NCBI GenBank assembly: GCA_016715825.1
Contig: JADJXO010000011.1
Location: 1 to 64,000 of the forward strand
Length of the DNA stretch: 64,000 nucleotides
Source of the DNA: Nitrospira sp.
Lineage (GTDB): Bacteria > Nitrospirota > Nitrospiria > Nitrospirales > Nitrospiraceae
Direction of reading: 5' to 3'
The notes beneath the pieces are model-generated. The model saw only the letters and a program-made list of their open reading frames with translations, had not been told where the DNA came from and made no database searches. Position 1 is the stretch's first letter. Each line of letters begins with the position of its first letter. The position numbers and the translations under genes are program-made. Positions 27,427 to 36,363 of the stretch are shown piece by piece.

Positions 27427-28097
27427 AGAGCTACACCGCTTTTGCGATCGGGACCGCACTCTGCGTGACCATGCCTTTTTCGGTGGGAGCCGAGCAGGTA
27501 TGGGATAAGGATTTGAAGCGCTATCTTACCGACGCTGAGCTGAATCATGCGGAAGTCTTCATGTCCGAAGCGGAGGCCGTAAAGATCGTGCTGCCAAAGT
27601 CCGAGCGTGTTCGCAGAGAGATACTGGAACTCACGCAAGAGAAAAAAGACCTGATCGAGCAGCGCATCGGATGGAAATTCCCGGAACAAACCTTCGAGGT
27701 CTACATTGGTGAGACCAGGGATAAGATTGACGGCTATGCCATGGTTCACAACACCATCGGCAAGCACAAGCATATGACGTACATGGTCGGCGTGGATTCT
27801 ACCGGCGCTTGTTCCGACGTTGAGCTCTTGGTGTTTCGGGAGGCCAGAGGAAGCGAGGTAGGGCGCAAGCGCTTCAACGTGCAATACGAAGGCAAGACGG
27901 TGCTTGACCCTATCCGGATCAACAAGGACATCATCAATATCACCGGCGCCACGATGTCCGTCCGCTCCATCAGTGCCGGTGTCAAACGCGTGCTTGTATT
28001 GATTGATGAGTTCTATCTGAAGCCGGCCGGAATCGGAAGCGATACGTTTACTGCCAAGAAGGACAAGGGCTTTTTCACGTCGATATTAGGGAATTAA
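27411..28097 (+). CDS. Periplasmic FMN-binding domain protein (likely ApbE substrate)
   Basis: 228 aa. Signal peptide to about residue 26. The C-terminal FMN-binding domain (RnfG/NqrC type) carries NITGATMSVRSI, the [S/T]GAT-type motif whose Thr receives FMN from ApbE. apbE is about 3 kb away on the opposite strand. A flavin held in the periplasm implies an extracytoplasmic electron-transfer step. Confidence 0.8.
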   Translation: MRSHIKSYTAFAIGTALCVTMPFSVGAEQVWDKDLKRYLTDAELNHAEVFMSEAEAVKIVLPKSERVRREILELTQEKKDLIEQRIGWKFPEQTFEVYIGETRDKIDGYAMVHNTIGKHKHMTYMVGVDSTGACSDVELLVFREARGSEVGRKRFNVQYEGKTVLDPIRINKDIINITGATMSVRSISAGVKRVLVLIDEFYLKPAGIGSDTFTAKKDKGFFTSILGN

Positions 28098-28122
28098 TCG
28101 AAGCGGACCCTGCGTCCCCGGC

Positions 28123-28641
28123 ATGCGAAACTTCAACCAGAAATTCAAGCTTCGTGATAGTGATCGCCATATACGGCTGTTATACACATTGTTCCTGTTC
28201 TTGATGCTCGTTGGGTTTTGTTTTTCATTTTTTTGGGCACATAGCATGACCGAACTATCACCGCAAGGTATCGCTGAGCACTACCGTGGATCTGACGCGA
28301 CATTCGGCGAGCCGATGTCGTTTCGGGAATTGGCGGAGATCACGCACTTTCATCTGTTTACGATGCCGGTGGTCTTCATGATCCTGATTCACGTGATGTA
28401 CCTGACCAACGTCAGCCATACGCTCAAAGCGATCGTGACCTGGGCGGGGTTCGGAGGTGTGATGCTCGATCTCGCATCACCGTGGCTGATCAGCTATGTC
28501 TCACCGATTTTTGTCCTGTCGATGTTGGCCGGCGACACCCTCATGACGATCAGCTTCTTGGTCATGATGGTGGTTCCTCTCTATGAAATGTGGATACGCA
28601 AACAACCGTTGATGGGGGGGAAACAGAGCCGGGAATCGTAA
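28123..28641 (+). CDS. Inner-membrane protein with four TM segments
   Basis: 172 aa with four hydrophobic segments (near residues 20-40, 80-102, 108-125, 135-155). A His-rich HFHLFTMPVVFMILIH stretch could ligate heme or metal, which is inference. It is third in the FMN-binding-protein transcript, 25 bp after that gene, and a candidate membrane partner. A terminator-like hairpin follows at 28691. Confidence 0.6.
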   Translation: MRNFNQKFKLRDSDRHIRLLYTLFLFLMLVGFCFSFFWAHSMTELSPQGIAEHYRGSDATFGEPMSFRELAEITHFHLFTMPVVFMILIHVMYLTNVSHTLKAIVTWAGFGGVMLDLASPWLISYVSPIFVLSMLAGDTLMTISFLVMMVVPLYEMWIRKQPLMGGKQSRES

Positions 28642-28690
28642 CTATCAATACCAATTCTCGTGTTATGTAGAGGCCAGCGGTTTCTCACCC

Positions 28691-28733
28691 AGAGCCCAGG
28701 ATCACATGGATGGTCTTGGGCTCTTCGTTTTTT
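28691..28733 (+). terminator. Intrinsic terminator immediately upstream of the HD-GYP gene
   Basis: Eight-bp stem AGAGCCCA / TGGGCTCT followed by TCGTTTTTT. It ends 12 bases before the ATG at 28746, leaving no room for a separate promoter for that gene. Confidence 0.65.
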
Positions 28734-28745
28734 GGAGGTGGCGCG

Positions 28746-29426
28746 ATGCATATCGATCCTGATGCGGTCGACGTGACCCAAACGACCGTGATGAGGCTTC
28801 AACATATGCTCAAGAAGATCGACCGTTTGTGTCTTCCATCGACCTCTCGTCATGATCTGGAGGGCATTCTCGTTCAGCAAGTAGCACACGAATTAGATCG
28901 GCTTCTACCGTGGCAAACCGGGCATGGACGGGCCACGGCTGCGATCGCACTGGAGCTCGGACGGACTCTCCACCTCGCAGACGAGAATTTGCATCAGCTC
29001 AGGTTGGCCTCCCTACTCCACGATATCGGCATTCTCATGCTTCCTCCCTGTTTACAAACCAAACGAGAATGGCTTGAGCCAGAGTCGTACGTGGCGATGC
29101 AGAATCACCCTCGCCTTGGGGCGATGTTACTGGAACCGTTTTCATTTCTCCGTGAAGCCACGGTGATGATCGCCCACCATCACGAACGGTGGGACGGCTC
29201 TGGGTATCCCTATGGTCTCAGAGGCGAGTTGATCCCGTTGGGAGCGAGAATCCTGGCCATCGCAGATGCCTTCGACGCAATCCAGGTGCCTCATGTCCAG
29301 GAACGATCTCTACGCGATCGCATCGCACTCCGAATCCTACGCGTCGCTTCAGGCACGCAGTTTGATCCCACAGCCGTCAGTGCGTTGGAGACGCGGTTTG
29401 CCGAGGGACATGCCATACATGTCTAA
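28746..29426 (+). CDS. HD-GYP domain protein
   Basis: 226 aa (GGAGG upstream of the ATG at 28746). HD-GYP-type phosphohydrolase: HGRATAAIALELG, LLHDIGILMLPP for the HD motif, and HHHERWDGSGYPYGLRG for the GYP motif. Such enzymes hydrolyse cyclic di-GMP. No receiver domain is present, so it is a stand-alone effector. Its expression may depend on read-through of the terminator just upstream. Confidence 0.85.
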   Translation: MHIDPDAVDVTQTTVMRLQHMLKKIDRLCLPSTSRHDLEGILVQQVAHELDRLLPWQTGHGRATAAIALELGRTLHLADENLHQLRLASLLHDIGILMLPPCLQTKREWLEPESYVAMQNHPRLGAMLLEPFSFLREATVMIAHHHERWDGSGYPYGLRGELIPLGARILAIADAFDAIQVPHVQERSLRDRIALRILRVASGTQFDPTAVSALETRFAEGHAIHV

Positions 29427-29474
29427 GTCTCATCTCATCGGATCCACAGCCGGCGTCCGCCCAGCGCCGGCCTC

Positions 29475-29539
29475 AAAGTGGGAGGCCCACCCCTCCCACT
29501 TTACCAGGCAAGGGTCCTCGCCTCCCGAGGACCCTTGCC
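29475..29539. repeat. Two adjacent long palindromes
   Basis: First hairpin: AAAGTGGGAGG / CCTCCCACTTT (29475-29485, 29492-29502). Second: a perfect 14-bp stem at 29507-29520 and 29526-29539 with a five-base loop. No T-run on either strand. They lie between the HD-GYP gene and the peroxidase gene and may be a repeated extragenic palindrome or an mRNA stabiliser. Confidence 0.55.
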
Positions 29540-29680
29540 GCCCCCTAGGTTGAATGGCGTGGTGAGATGAGACCGACGAGCAGGACCGGTATGGAACGCT
29601 GGTTATCGAGGATTCTCCACATGAGGAGAAATGCGCCCAGCTCGACCGTCTTAATATCCAAACAAAAGGAATGGTGCTCT

Positions 29681-31423
29681 ATGAGTCGTATCACTATGGC
29701 AAGTCACACACAGACCTCTCTGGCCTTTTTATGTTCGATGCTTTTCCTCATCGGAGCAGTTGCCTGCTCCGGAGACGACAACCAGCCCCCTTCGACCCCT
29801 CTCGCCTCCACGGGAACGCCTGGCGCCGAGGAATCGGTCGGTGAACGGCTGTTTCTCGAAACGCGATTCGCTCAGGCGTTCAAAGTAGCTCTGGACAACG
29901 GCGGCAATATCAATGACGCGAATATCGGCGACCGCGTCGTCGATACGGTCGAAACCCTGGGTGCGCCGATCGACCCGGGGCCGTTCAAGGGCCTCTCCAT
30001 GAATTGCCGGGCGTGTCATTTTGTCGATGACCTCCTGGATGCGCCGGGAGGCGGCATGCGAACCTATACCGATTTGGCGCACCGCAGCCCCCTCCCGGCC
30101 CGAGCGGACGGCAAGACAGTTGCCGTCCGCAATTCTCCTCCCCTCGTCAATGCTGCGCTCGATCGACCAGGTGGCGTCTTGTTCCATTTCGATGCGGAAT
30201 TCAACTCCATGGAGGACCTGGTTGCCGCGACCTTCACAGGAAGAAATTTTGGCTGGTTACCTGGAGAACGAGCACAGGCTATCGCTCATATCGCTCGCGT
30301 GGTTCGTTCGGATGACGGCACCGGGAATCTGGCCAAGGAGTTCGACGGAACGCCCTTCCAAGTGCTATTCGGTGGGACGGATGCCTCCATACCAGAGGAG
30401 TTTCAACTCACGACAGAATTCCGAATGGCGATCAGCTCCGCGACCGACCAAGAGGTGTTCGATGCCGTCGTCAAAGTCGTCGCCGCCTATGTCAACGGCC
30501 TGCTCTTTTCTCAAACCGAAGACAGTGGAGCACCGATCCGCTCTCCGTTTGACGTGTTCCTGGAGGCCAACGGCCTCCCTCAAACTCCGGATTCCAACGA
30601 ATCTCCGATCGACTACAGCAGACGTCTCCTGCAACTTGTGAACGCGCGTGAATCGGCCGGAATGCTCCAATTTGTGACCTCGAATCCCAACAGAACAGAT
30701 GGCCAATTCCAGTTTCATACTCAGCCGTTCTCGTTTGGAGCACAGGAATTGGCCGGCTTGAAGATGTTCCTTGCGGAGCCAGCGGCACTGCCGGCCTCGC
30801 CGGCCGAACGAACGGCCGGAAAAATCGGCAACTGTGTCGCCTGTCATAGCGCACCGAACTTTACTGATTTCAAGGCCCATAACACGGGGACAACCCAGAA
30901 GGAATATGATGACATCCCGGGCCATGGGAACGGCGCCTTTCTGAATTTGGCCATTCCCACCCTTGCCGCACGAACCGCCGATGATCTCCCGGCGACCGAA
31001 CAACATCCGACGGCAAGCGAACGGTTCCGAGCTGTTCCTGCTGCCGGAACAACGTTCACCGACCTAGGCTTGTGGAACGTTTTCGCCAATCCCGACATGC
31101 CTGAGCCGCAAGAGAAGATCCGAAACATCCTCTGCGAGGAGGAACAACCCTGTTCCGCATCTCAACACGACCTCCTGAATCGAGCAATTGCCCGATTCAA
31201 GACCCCGGGGCTACGCGATCTGGGGCACTCCGCTCCGTTCATGCATAACGGTCAATTCGACACATTGGACGACGTGATCGAGTTTTACAAAGATGTTTCG
31301 GATCAAGCCCGTGCAGGCACGCTCCGAAACGGCGCGGAACAGCTGCAAGGCATCGCGCTCCAAGAGATCGACCTGGCATCGTTGATCGCCTTCCTCAATT
31401 CACTGAATGAAGACTACCAATAA
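29681..31423 (+). CDS. Di-heme cytochrome c peroxidase / MauG-like lipoprotein
   Basis: 580 aa from the ATG at 29681 (AAAAGGA upstream; frame open 114 bp further). Lipobox-like AVACSG after a hydrophobic leader. Two c-heme sites: CRACH (N-terminal half) and CVACH (C-terminal half), plus a RDLGHSAPFMHNG segment typical of the second domain of di-heme cytochrome c peroxidase/MauG proteins. It should reduce peroxide or modify a partner in the periplasm using electrons from cytochrome c. Confidence 0.82.
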   Translation: MSRITMASHTQTSLAFLCSMLFLIGAVACSGDDNQPPSTPLASTGTPGAEESVGERLFLETRFAQAFKVALDNGGNINDANIGDRVVDTVETLGAPIDPGPFKGLSMNCRACHFVDDLLDAPGGGMRTYTDLAHRSPLPARADGKTVAVRNSPPLVNAALDRPGGVLFHFDAEFNSMEDLVAATFTGRNFGWLPGERAQAIAHIARVVRSDDGTGNLAKEFDGTPFQVLFGGTDASIPEEFQLTTEFRMAISSATDQEVFDAVVKVVAAYVNGLLFSQTEDSGAPIRSPFDVFLEANGLPQTPDSNESPIDYSRRLLQLVNARESAGMLQFVTSNPNRTDGQFQFHTQPFSFGAQELAGLKMFLAEPAALPASPAERTAGKIGNCVACHSAPNFTDFKAHNTGTTQKEYDDIPGHGNGAFLNLAIPTLAARTADDLPATEQHPTASERFRAVPAAGTTFTDLGLWNVFANPDMPEPQEKIRNILCEEEQPCSASQHDLLNRAIARFKTPGLRDLGHSAPFMHNGQFDTLDDVIEFYKDVSDQARAGTLRNGAEQLQGIALQEIDLASLIAFLNSLNEDYQ

Positions 31424-31477
31424 ACTCTCCTTCTCGAATTGTCAGACCCGTAGATACCAATGAGAGAGGTAGGATCT

Positions 31478-31675
31478 ATGAGATCACTCTCTCCGTCAGG
31501 TTCATTCGTCATGACCTGCCAGCGCTGCCACAGACTGATCTGCCATCACAATCCTCAGCTGTGGTGCATTCGGTGTCGCTGTCTTCAGCGCCACCGAGCG
31601 CAGACCAGACGTCTTAAGGCATGGCTGAAAACGCTATGGGGTGAGCGAAATGGGCTGCAACTAAATCAGAGATAA
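31478..31675 (+). CDS. Small Cys-rich protein, possible zinc ribbon
   Basis: 65 aa from ATG 31478 (GGTAGGAT just upstream). Two CxxC pairs (CQRC and CIRC) with a later Arg-rich tail (HRAQTRRLKAW). Resembles small zinc-ribbon proteins but no family recognised. A terminator-like hairpin follows. Confidence 0.35.
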   Translation: MRSLSPSGSFVMTCQRCHRLICHHNPQLWCIRCRCLQRHRAQTRRLKAWLKTLWGERNGLQLNQR

Positions 31676-31709
31676 CCGGTCGAGTCTTCGATCAGTACTA
31701 ATACGATCA

Positions 31710-31761
31710 AATGACTTGGAGTCCAGAGCCCATAGCTACAGCAACCAAGTCATTCAGTTTT
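31710..31761. terminator. Stem-loop with T-rich tail
   Basis: Ten-bp inverted repeat AATGACTTGG / CCAAGTCATT (31710-31719, 31745-31754) followed by CAGTTTT. It separates the small Cys-rich gene (+) from the bacterioferritin pair (-) and may serve both. Confidence 0.5.
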
Positions 31762-31792
31762 CTTTATTGGGTACCCCCTAGAAAAATATCGA

Positions 31793-32263
31793 TTACTTCT
31801 TAATCTGCTCTGAAAGGTAGCGCTCTACACCGACCTGATCAATCGTCCGCAGTTGAGTTTCGAACCAGTCGATGTGTTCTTCCGTGTCCACAATCATGTG
31901 CTCCAAGAGATGCCTCGTCGTAAAATCGGCGGCTTTTGCACAGTGGACGATTCCCTTTCGGAGCAAGTCCGCATCTTCCCGTTCAGAATCCAGGTCCGCT
32001 CGGAACAGCGCCTCGACCGTGCTTTCGTGCGCGATAGTATCCAGATGTTGCACGTCCGGCGTGCCTTCAAGAAATAAGATATGGTCGATCAATCCACTCG
32101 AATGCTGGACTTCTTCGTTCGCCAGGTGACTGTAATGATCATGCAAGCGCTCGAATCCCCAATTCCTGCAAAGTGCTGCATGCAGCAAGTACTGGTGTAC
32201 CGCGCTCAATTCAGCCCTGAGTACCCCATTGAGAATGTCAAGAGCGCCTTCTTTTGCTTTCAT
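31793..32263 (-). CDS. Bacterioferritin-like protein
   Basis: 156 aa, ATG with GAGGGGAGG upstream. Ferritin-like helical bundle with bacterioferritin blocks: ELSAVHQYLLHAALCRNWG, LANEEVQHSSGLIDHILFLEG, DFTTRHLLEHMIVDTEEHIDW. Glu and His residues at the ferroxidase positions are present. Stores and detoxifies iron. It is the second gene of a pair on one transcript, 11 bp after the other copy. Confidence 0.9.
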   Translation of the reverse strand: MKAKEGALDILNGVLRAELSAVHQYLLHAALCRNWGFERLHDHYSHLANEEVQHSSGLIDHILFLEGTPDVQHLDTIAHESTVEALFRADLDSEREDADLLRKGIVHCAKAADFTTRHLLEHMIVDTEEHIDWFETQLRTIDQVGVERYLSEQIKK

Positions 32264-32274
32264 AGCCTCCCCTC

Positions 32275-32751
32275 TCAGGATTCCTTCTTGATCTGCTCAG
32301 CCAGGTAGTTTTCCAGCCCCACTTGCTTGATCGTCTCCTGCTGCGTTTCGATCCAATCGATATGGGCATCAACATCTTTCGCCATGTCTTCAAGCATGTG
32401 TCGCGTTGTAAAATCTGCCACCTTGCTACAATGCGCGATACCTTCGTTCAGGAGGGCCAGCATCTCCTGTTCTGCTTTCAAGTCTAATTTCAGTTGTTCG
32501 GCAACCGTCTCACCGACCTGAACAGTGTTCATGCGTTGCACATTCGGCACGCCTTCCAGATAGAGAATATGGCCGATGAGTTCATCTGCATCTTTCATTT
32601 CATCGATACTGCTCTCCCGCACCTGATGATAAAGCCGTTCATACCCCCAGTTCTCACACATCTTGGCATGGACAAAATACTGGTTGATGGCGGTCAGATC
32701 CGCCGTCAAGATCTTATTTAGGATATTAACGACCCCATCCTTTGCCTTCAT
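32275..32751 (-). CDS. Bacterioferritin-like protein
   Basis: 158 aa. Same family as its neighbour but a different subgroup: DLTAINQYFVHAKMCENWG, MKDADELIGHILYLEGVPN, DFTTRHMLEDMAKDVDAHIDW. Two types of subunit encoded side by side may form mixed shells. A promoter with the same layout as that of the 40-kb bacterioferritin is visible upstream (32793-32822). Confidence 0.9.
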   Translation of the reverse strand: MKAKDGVVNILNKILTADLTAINQYFVHAKMCENWGYERLYHQVRESSIDEMKDADELIGHILYLEGVPNVQRMNTVQVGETVAEQLKLDLKAEQEMLALLNEGIAHCSKVADFTTRHMLEDMAKDVDAHIDWIETQQETIKQVGLENYLAEQIKKES

Positions 32752-33076
32752 GATTATCCCCCTTTCGCCGCCATCTCATCGCTTCGTTTTGGATTATCAC
32801 CAGGTGCACTTTCCCGCGTCAACTACTAAATACTTACATTATGACTTCGTTTCTCAATTTCGCTGACAGGGCTTCTCATTCTCCTGCTAATCGAAAACTG
32901 ATCAATTCACTTGCAGGGAAGGAAACGACGTTGCTTGGCGGTGATCTGTACAATCAGGGCGAAGGAAGGAGTGCGGATCGGGTATATTACTGATGGTCTG
33001 CCCGATTATAGGAGGCGTCTCGTACGGTCATCGTCGGTGACTATTCTCACTATCAAGCCAATACGTCTCTCGATCG
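32752..33076. other. Intergenic region without a gene
   Basis: 325 bases between the bacterioferritin and a membrane-protein gene. Apart from the promoter at 32793-32822 nothing is recognisable. Confidence 0.5.
32793..32822 (-). promoter_or_regulatory. Bacterioferritin promoter (minus strand)
   Basis: Read on the minus strand: TTGACG, 18 bases, GATAAT, 41 bases before the ATG at 32751. The spacer contains the nine-base palindrome CACCTGGTG. Confidence 0.5.
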
Positions 33077-33919
33077 TTACACTGCGCTATAGCGGAACCT
33101 GTCATACAGTCGCCGGGTCGCGCGTAAAGTTGGACCAGCACCGCCGATCGCGACGGCATCAACTAGACAATACCAAGCTCCCACGCCACTCGGCGGGTTT
33201 CCTTGCTGCCAACCCAATAACGGATCGATGGCCGCCCAGTGCCAGGCACCAGCCGCGGTTCCAAGTAATTCCAGCCAGGTTGTAATGAAAAAGGCCGCGA
33301 GATAGACCATCGGGGAACGACCGACCAGCAACCAGACCAGAAAAATGGAGAACAAGAGCGCACCAACCGCATCCCCTCGCTCAGGATATCCGCTGATCCC
33401 CCAAAGCGACCATGTGCCCCAGACAGCAATCACGAAGAGGGTAATCTTCTTGGGATGACGCACAAATAACCCAGAACGTGCTAAGGCCACGGCGGTAAGG
33501 TAAACCATACCATGTCCAGGCGGGACGTAGGCAGGGACATTCTCAAACCGATAGGTGTAGCCACCCATATAGATAGAGGCAAAATGCTCGCCCACTGTTG
33601 CAAATACGACTGCAATGATCACTTGCACCTTGGTTTCTCTATTCTCACCAAGCAAGAGTGCAGCGAGAAATACCCATGCGAGAGTCCCTAATACGTATTG
33701 TCGTTCTACGCTGGCGCTCATCTCAAAAAGTGAACTGAGCCCAACGCACAGAAACGTAATACCGGCAATTAGGTAATCACGAGTCCGATGCTCATCGGCA
33801 TTCGTCGCCTTTGGGAAATGACGGAGGGCAACTCGTTCAAGATTGGTGAACCATGACACGGTCCGATTGGTGCTTGTATAGGAATGCATACGAGGATCAA
33901 CAATGCCAGGGCGTGACAC
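33077..33919 (-). CDS. Integral membrane protein, unknown function
   Basis: 280 aa, eight or so hydrophobic segments (e.g. LIAGITFLCVGLSSLF, TLAWVFLAALLLG, ALLFSIFLVWLLVG). GTG start at 33919; an ATG at 33889 is also possible. I do not recognise the family, and nothing in context links it to ammonia oxidation. It lies between the bacterioferritin pair and the amo operon. Confidence 0.55.
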   Translation of the reverse strand: MSRPGIVDPRMHSYTSTNRTVSWFTNLERVALRHFPKATNADEHRTRDYLIAGITFLCVGLSSLFEMSASVERQYVLGTLAWVFLAALLLGENRETKVQVIIAVVFATVGEHFASIYMGGYTYRFENVPAYVPPGHGMVYLTAVALARSGLFVRHPKKITLFVIAVWGTWSLWGISGYPERGDAVGALLFSIFLVWLLVGRSPMVYLAAFFITTWLELLGTAAGAWHWAAIDPLLGWQQGNPPSGVGAWYCLVDAVAIGGAGPTLRATRRLYDRFRYSAV

Positions 33920-34075
33920 TCTTACCGTAGATTATATGGCAATCAACCAGTAAGCTCGTAAGAGGTGAATTGCTCGTTCACGATAATACAGCACCGGTGA
34001 GCGTCGGGCAAGAGATCACACCTGCTTGATCTTTTACTCACATGTCCGGATGGAAAGATAAGGCTTGGAAGATCT

Positions 34076-34132
34076 TAAAAAAAGAAGACGCCGACCCGCT
34101 TGGCTATCTTTCGATAGGAGCGGATCGGCGTC
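34076..34132 (-). terminator. Rho-independent terminator of the amo operon
   Basis: On the minus strand, a 14-bp stem (GACGCCGATCCGCT / AGCGGGTCGGCGTC, one mismatch) at 34119-34132 and 34087-34100, with a second short stem in its loop, then a run of seven T. It starts 16 bases after the amoB stop. Confidence 0.85.
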
Positions 34133-34148
34133 GTCACGTAGGGAGCTA

Positions 34149-35408
34149 CTACATCCCTAGCTTGGTGAACACCGGAATGACCGGTGCTGAGATTGAGTTG
34201 ATGAGACGATCACCGGATTCGGTGAAAGACATCAACAACCCAGCAAACCGCTGATCCGGGTCATGAAGGATATCCACGAGACGCTGAACCTCCCAGAGGA
34301 CGTCCTTCGACTCCACATGGATGTCGACAGTCTCGCCAGGATTGATTGGTCCATCATGATCCGAGGTCAATCCTTCCTGCGCCACGAGCTCAGCAGGATA
34401 CTCTGGATCGAGGTTCCGTTGCTGGCCGGTCTTGTTCAGGAACCGGATTCCAGCTGTCGTGAACTCACCGATACTTACCGGTTCAGTGCCGTTGTTTGTC
34501 GCATGGAGTACCAGACGCAGGGCACGACCAGGAACATCGTACTCCGCATGGGTAACTTCCACCGAGAACGGATTCGGCTTAATCGGTAACGGCTTGATCT
34601 TGGTTTCACCGGCTTGCAGAGGAACGCTCACAGGATGCCGTCCTTCTGCAGCGAGATACCCAACCAACACCACGACGAGTGTGAAGATCAACACCGCAGT
34701 TCCCACTTTCCGATCAATCGGATCTAGGAGAATCTCGTCCCCATACGCGGCCAAGACTCTGGCACGGACTAGGTACATTGGTCTGATGGCAAACCAAGCC
34801 ACCCAGAAGATACCGATCGAGATCCAGAACACGTGCCACATGATTCCGGTCATCGAACCCATGGTCTCTGAATCGAACGTTTCACCGGTCAGAGTTTTAA
34901 CCGGATTCACAAAATCTTCATATCGACCAGTAATGTCCATCCACCCGCCTGGTCCGGCCACAGGACCAGCCCGTTCCACCGCAAGCATTGGATGGATATG
35001 ATGATGGCCAGGGAGCCTGGCTTTCAACTTGACTTCGTACGTGTAATCTCGACCGATCTCCAATGGACCGGAGTTAAACATCGGGGTCCCGTTCATCTTA
35101 GAGCTAAGACGAACGAACACCGAACTCGGTGATCCGACGTTCAGGAAGGTCCGCTCAGGTTTCACGACTGCTCGGGGCCAGTCTTCTGATAAATGGAAGC
35201 TCCCCTTGAGATAGGCGATATCATTAATCGCAGTGGACTTTCCAACCCACTGTGTGTCGTACCAATTCACAGTTCTCATACGGAGAAACGGTTCCTGAGA
35301 CCGTTCCCCGTGAGCCGATGCGGAGGAAATCAACCCCGGCGCAAACGCCAGCGTCGCTATCCCGCAGAGGCCCAGTATTGATAGTTTCAAGACGTGCTTG
35401 GCGTTCAT
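34149..35408 (-). CDS. amoB: Ammonia monooxygenase subunit B
   Basis: 419 aa. Signal peptide cut after residue 32 (SSASA), leaving His33 at the mature N terminus. Copper-site residues in pMMO numbering are all present: His33, His137 and His139 (GHHHIHPM). Two periplasmic cupredoxin domains flank two TM segments (near 188-208 and 236-256). AmoB carries the mononuclear/dinuclear copper site. It is the last gene of amoC-amoA-amoB; its start overlaps the amoA stop by 4 bp (ATGA), and a strong terminator follows. With hao present this is read as ammonia, not methane, monooxygenase. Confidence 0.97.
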   Translation of the reverse strand: MNAKHVLKLSILGLCGIATLAFAPGLISSASAHGERSQEPFLRMRTVNWYDTQWVGKSTAINDIAYLKGSFHLSEDWPRAVVKPERTFLNVGSPSSVFVRLSSKMNGTPMFNSGPLEIGRDYTYEVKLKARLPGHHHIHPMLAVERAGPVAGPGGWMDITGRYEDFVNPVKTLTGETFDSETMGSMTGIMWHVFWISIGIFWVAWFAIRPMYLVRARVLAAYGDEILLDPIDRKVGTAVLIFTLVVVLVGYLAAEGRHPVSVPLQAGETKIKPLPIKPNPFSVEVTHAEYDVPGRALRLVLHATNNGTEPVSIGEFTTAGIRFLNKTGQQRNLDPEYPAELVAQEGLTSDHDGPINPGETVDIHVESKDVLWEVQRLVDILHDPDQRFAGLLMSFTESGDRLINSISAPVIPVFTKLGM

Positions 35409-36250
35409 GCTTTTCCTCCAGACAATTTAGCCTTATCTGCATGCGCTAATGTTGCATATGCAAAAACATCGTGCACCTTCGTCGTTCGTTGTCTGTCATC
35501 CGTCAGGTAGAAGTAGGACGTACAGAAGAACTTCCCGAACTGCCACCAGAGAATATAGGTTAATGACGACGCGAATGCCGCGAAGAATGCAGAAATCATG
35601 GTGCTGTGTCCGCCGAATGTCCGCAATGATCCGACTTCGATCATCCGGATGTATTCAGGGGTTCCGGTTCGCACATACATGAAGCCCATGTAGTCAGCCC
35701 ATGACAACAACGCCCCGTCAACCACGAGAGGCGTGTGGCTATAGGCGAAGATTGGCCAATTAGACGGATAGAACAGCGCGGCGTACATCCACGCCCCAAT
35801 GACCGCAGTCAGGGTCCAATTTCTGGTCAGCAGGAGGACGATGTCCAAGACCAACGCACTCGGAATCAATGTGGCTGGCATGACGAAATTCGGTGGATAA
35901 TTCGACCACCACCACCAAGACGTGTAGACGACGACCCATTTGCCAAAGCCTAAAGCTAAGATACAGAGCGTAGCTCCAAATGGTTGCCGATAATTGACCC
36001 AATTATAATACTGGAGAGCTGCGCAGAAGGTGATCGTGGTGATTGGAGTGACGATCGGCCACCACTGTCTATCTTTCCAGTCTATCCAGAAATCCCAGTC
36101 TCCGCACAGCAACGCAGTATGCATGTGAAACGTCCCGACGATGGTCACGAACAAAATCGGGATAAAATAAATGTAGTCAATGTGCCGGGACATTGCGACG
36201 CCTTCCGGCGGCAATTTCGAGGCCTTAATAATTTCATCAGTTCTAAACAT
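35405..36250 (-). CDS. amoA: Ammonia monooxygenase subunit A
   Basis: 281 aa, seven or so TM helices. Diagnostic stretches: FRTDEIIKASKLPPE, GDWDFWIDWKDRQWWP, NYRQPFGATLC and TGTPEYIRMIEVGSLRTFGGH, which match bacterial AmoA. They are similar to betaproteobacterial AmoA but with many differences, as expected for comammox Nitrospira. Spacing to amoC is 113 bases. Together with amoB/C it forms the integral-membrane enzyme oxidising ammonia to hydroxylamine. Confidence 0.97.
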   Translation of the reverse strand: MFRTDEIIKASKLPPEGVAMSRHIDYIYFIPILFVTIVGTFHMHTALLCGDWDFWIDWKDRQWWPIVTPITTITFCAALQYYNWVNYRQPFGATLCILALGFGKWVVVYTSWWWWSNYPPNFVMPATLIPSALVLDIVLLLTRNWTLTAVIGAWMYAALFYPSNWPIFAYSHTPLVVDGALLSWADYMGFMYVRTGTPEYIRMIEVGSLRTFGGHSTMISAFFAAFASSLTYILWWQFGKFFCTSYFYLTDDRQRTTKVHDVFAYATLAHADKAKLSGGKA

Positions 36251-36363
36251 AACTGAGCTCCTCCGTCAATTTAGCCGGTTGAGGCCAACCTAGGTAGTTC
36301 TTTATCACACCCCCTAAGTTAGCCCCGGATGCCGACCATGATTCATATGGACTGCAACATCAC

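Noticed and set aside
33163..33429. 88-codon minus-strand frame inside the membrane-protein gene
   Set aside because: Lies within the coding sequence in another frame; no ribosome-binding site.
34042..34254. 70-aa ORF over the amo terminator and amoB end
   Set aside because: It overlaps the terminator hairpin and is antisense to the end of amoB; no support.
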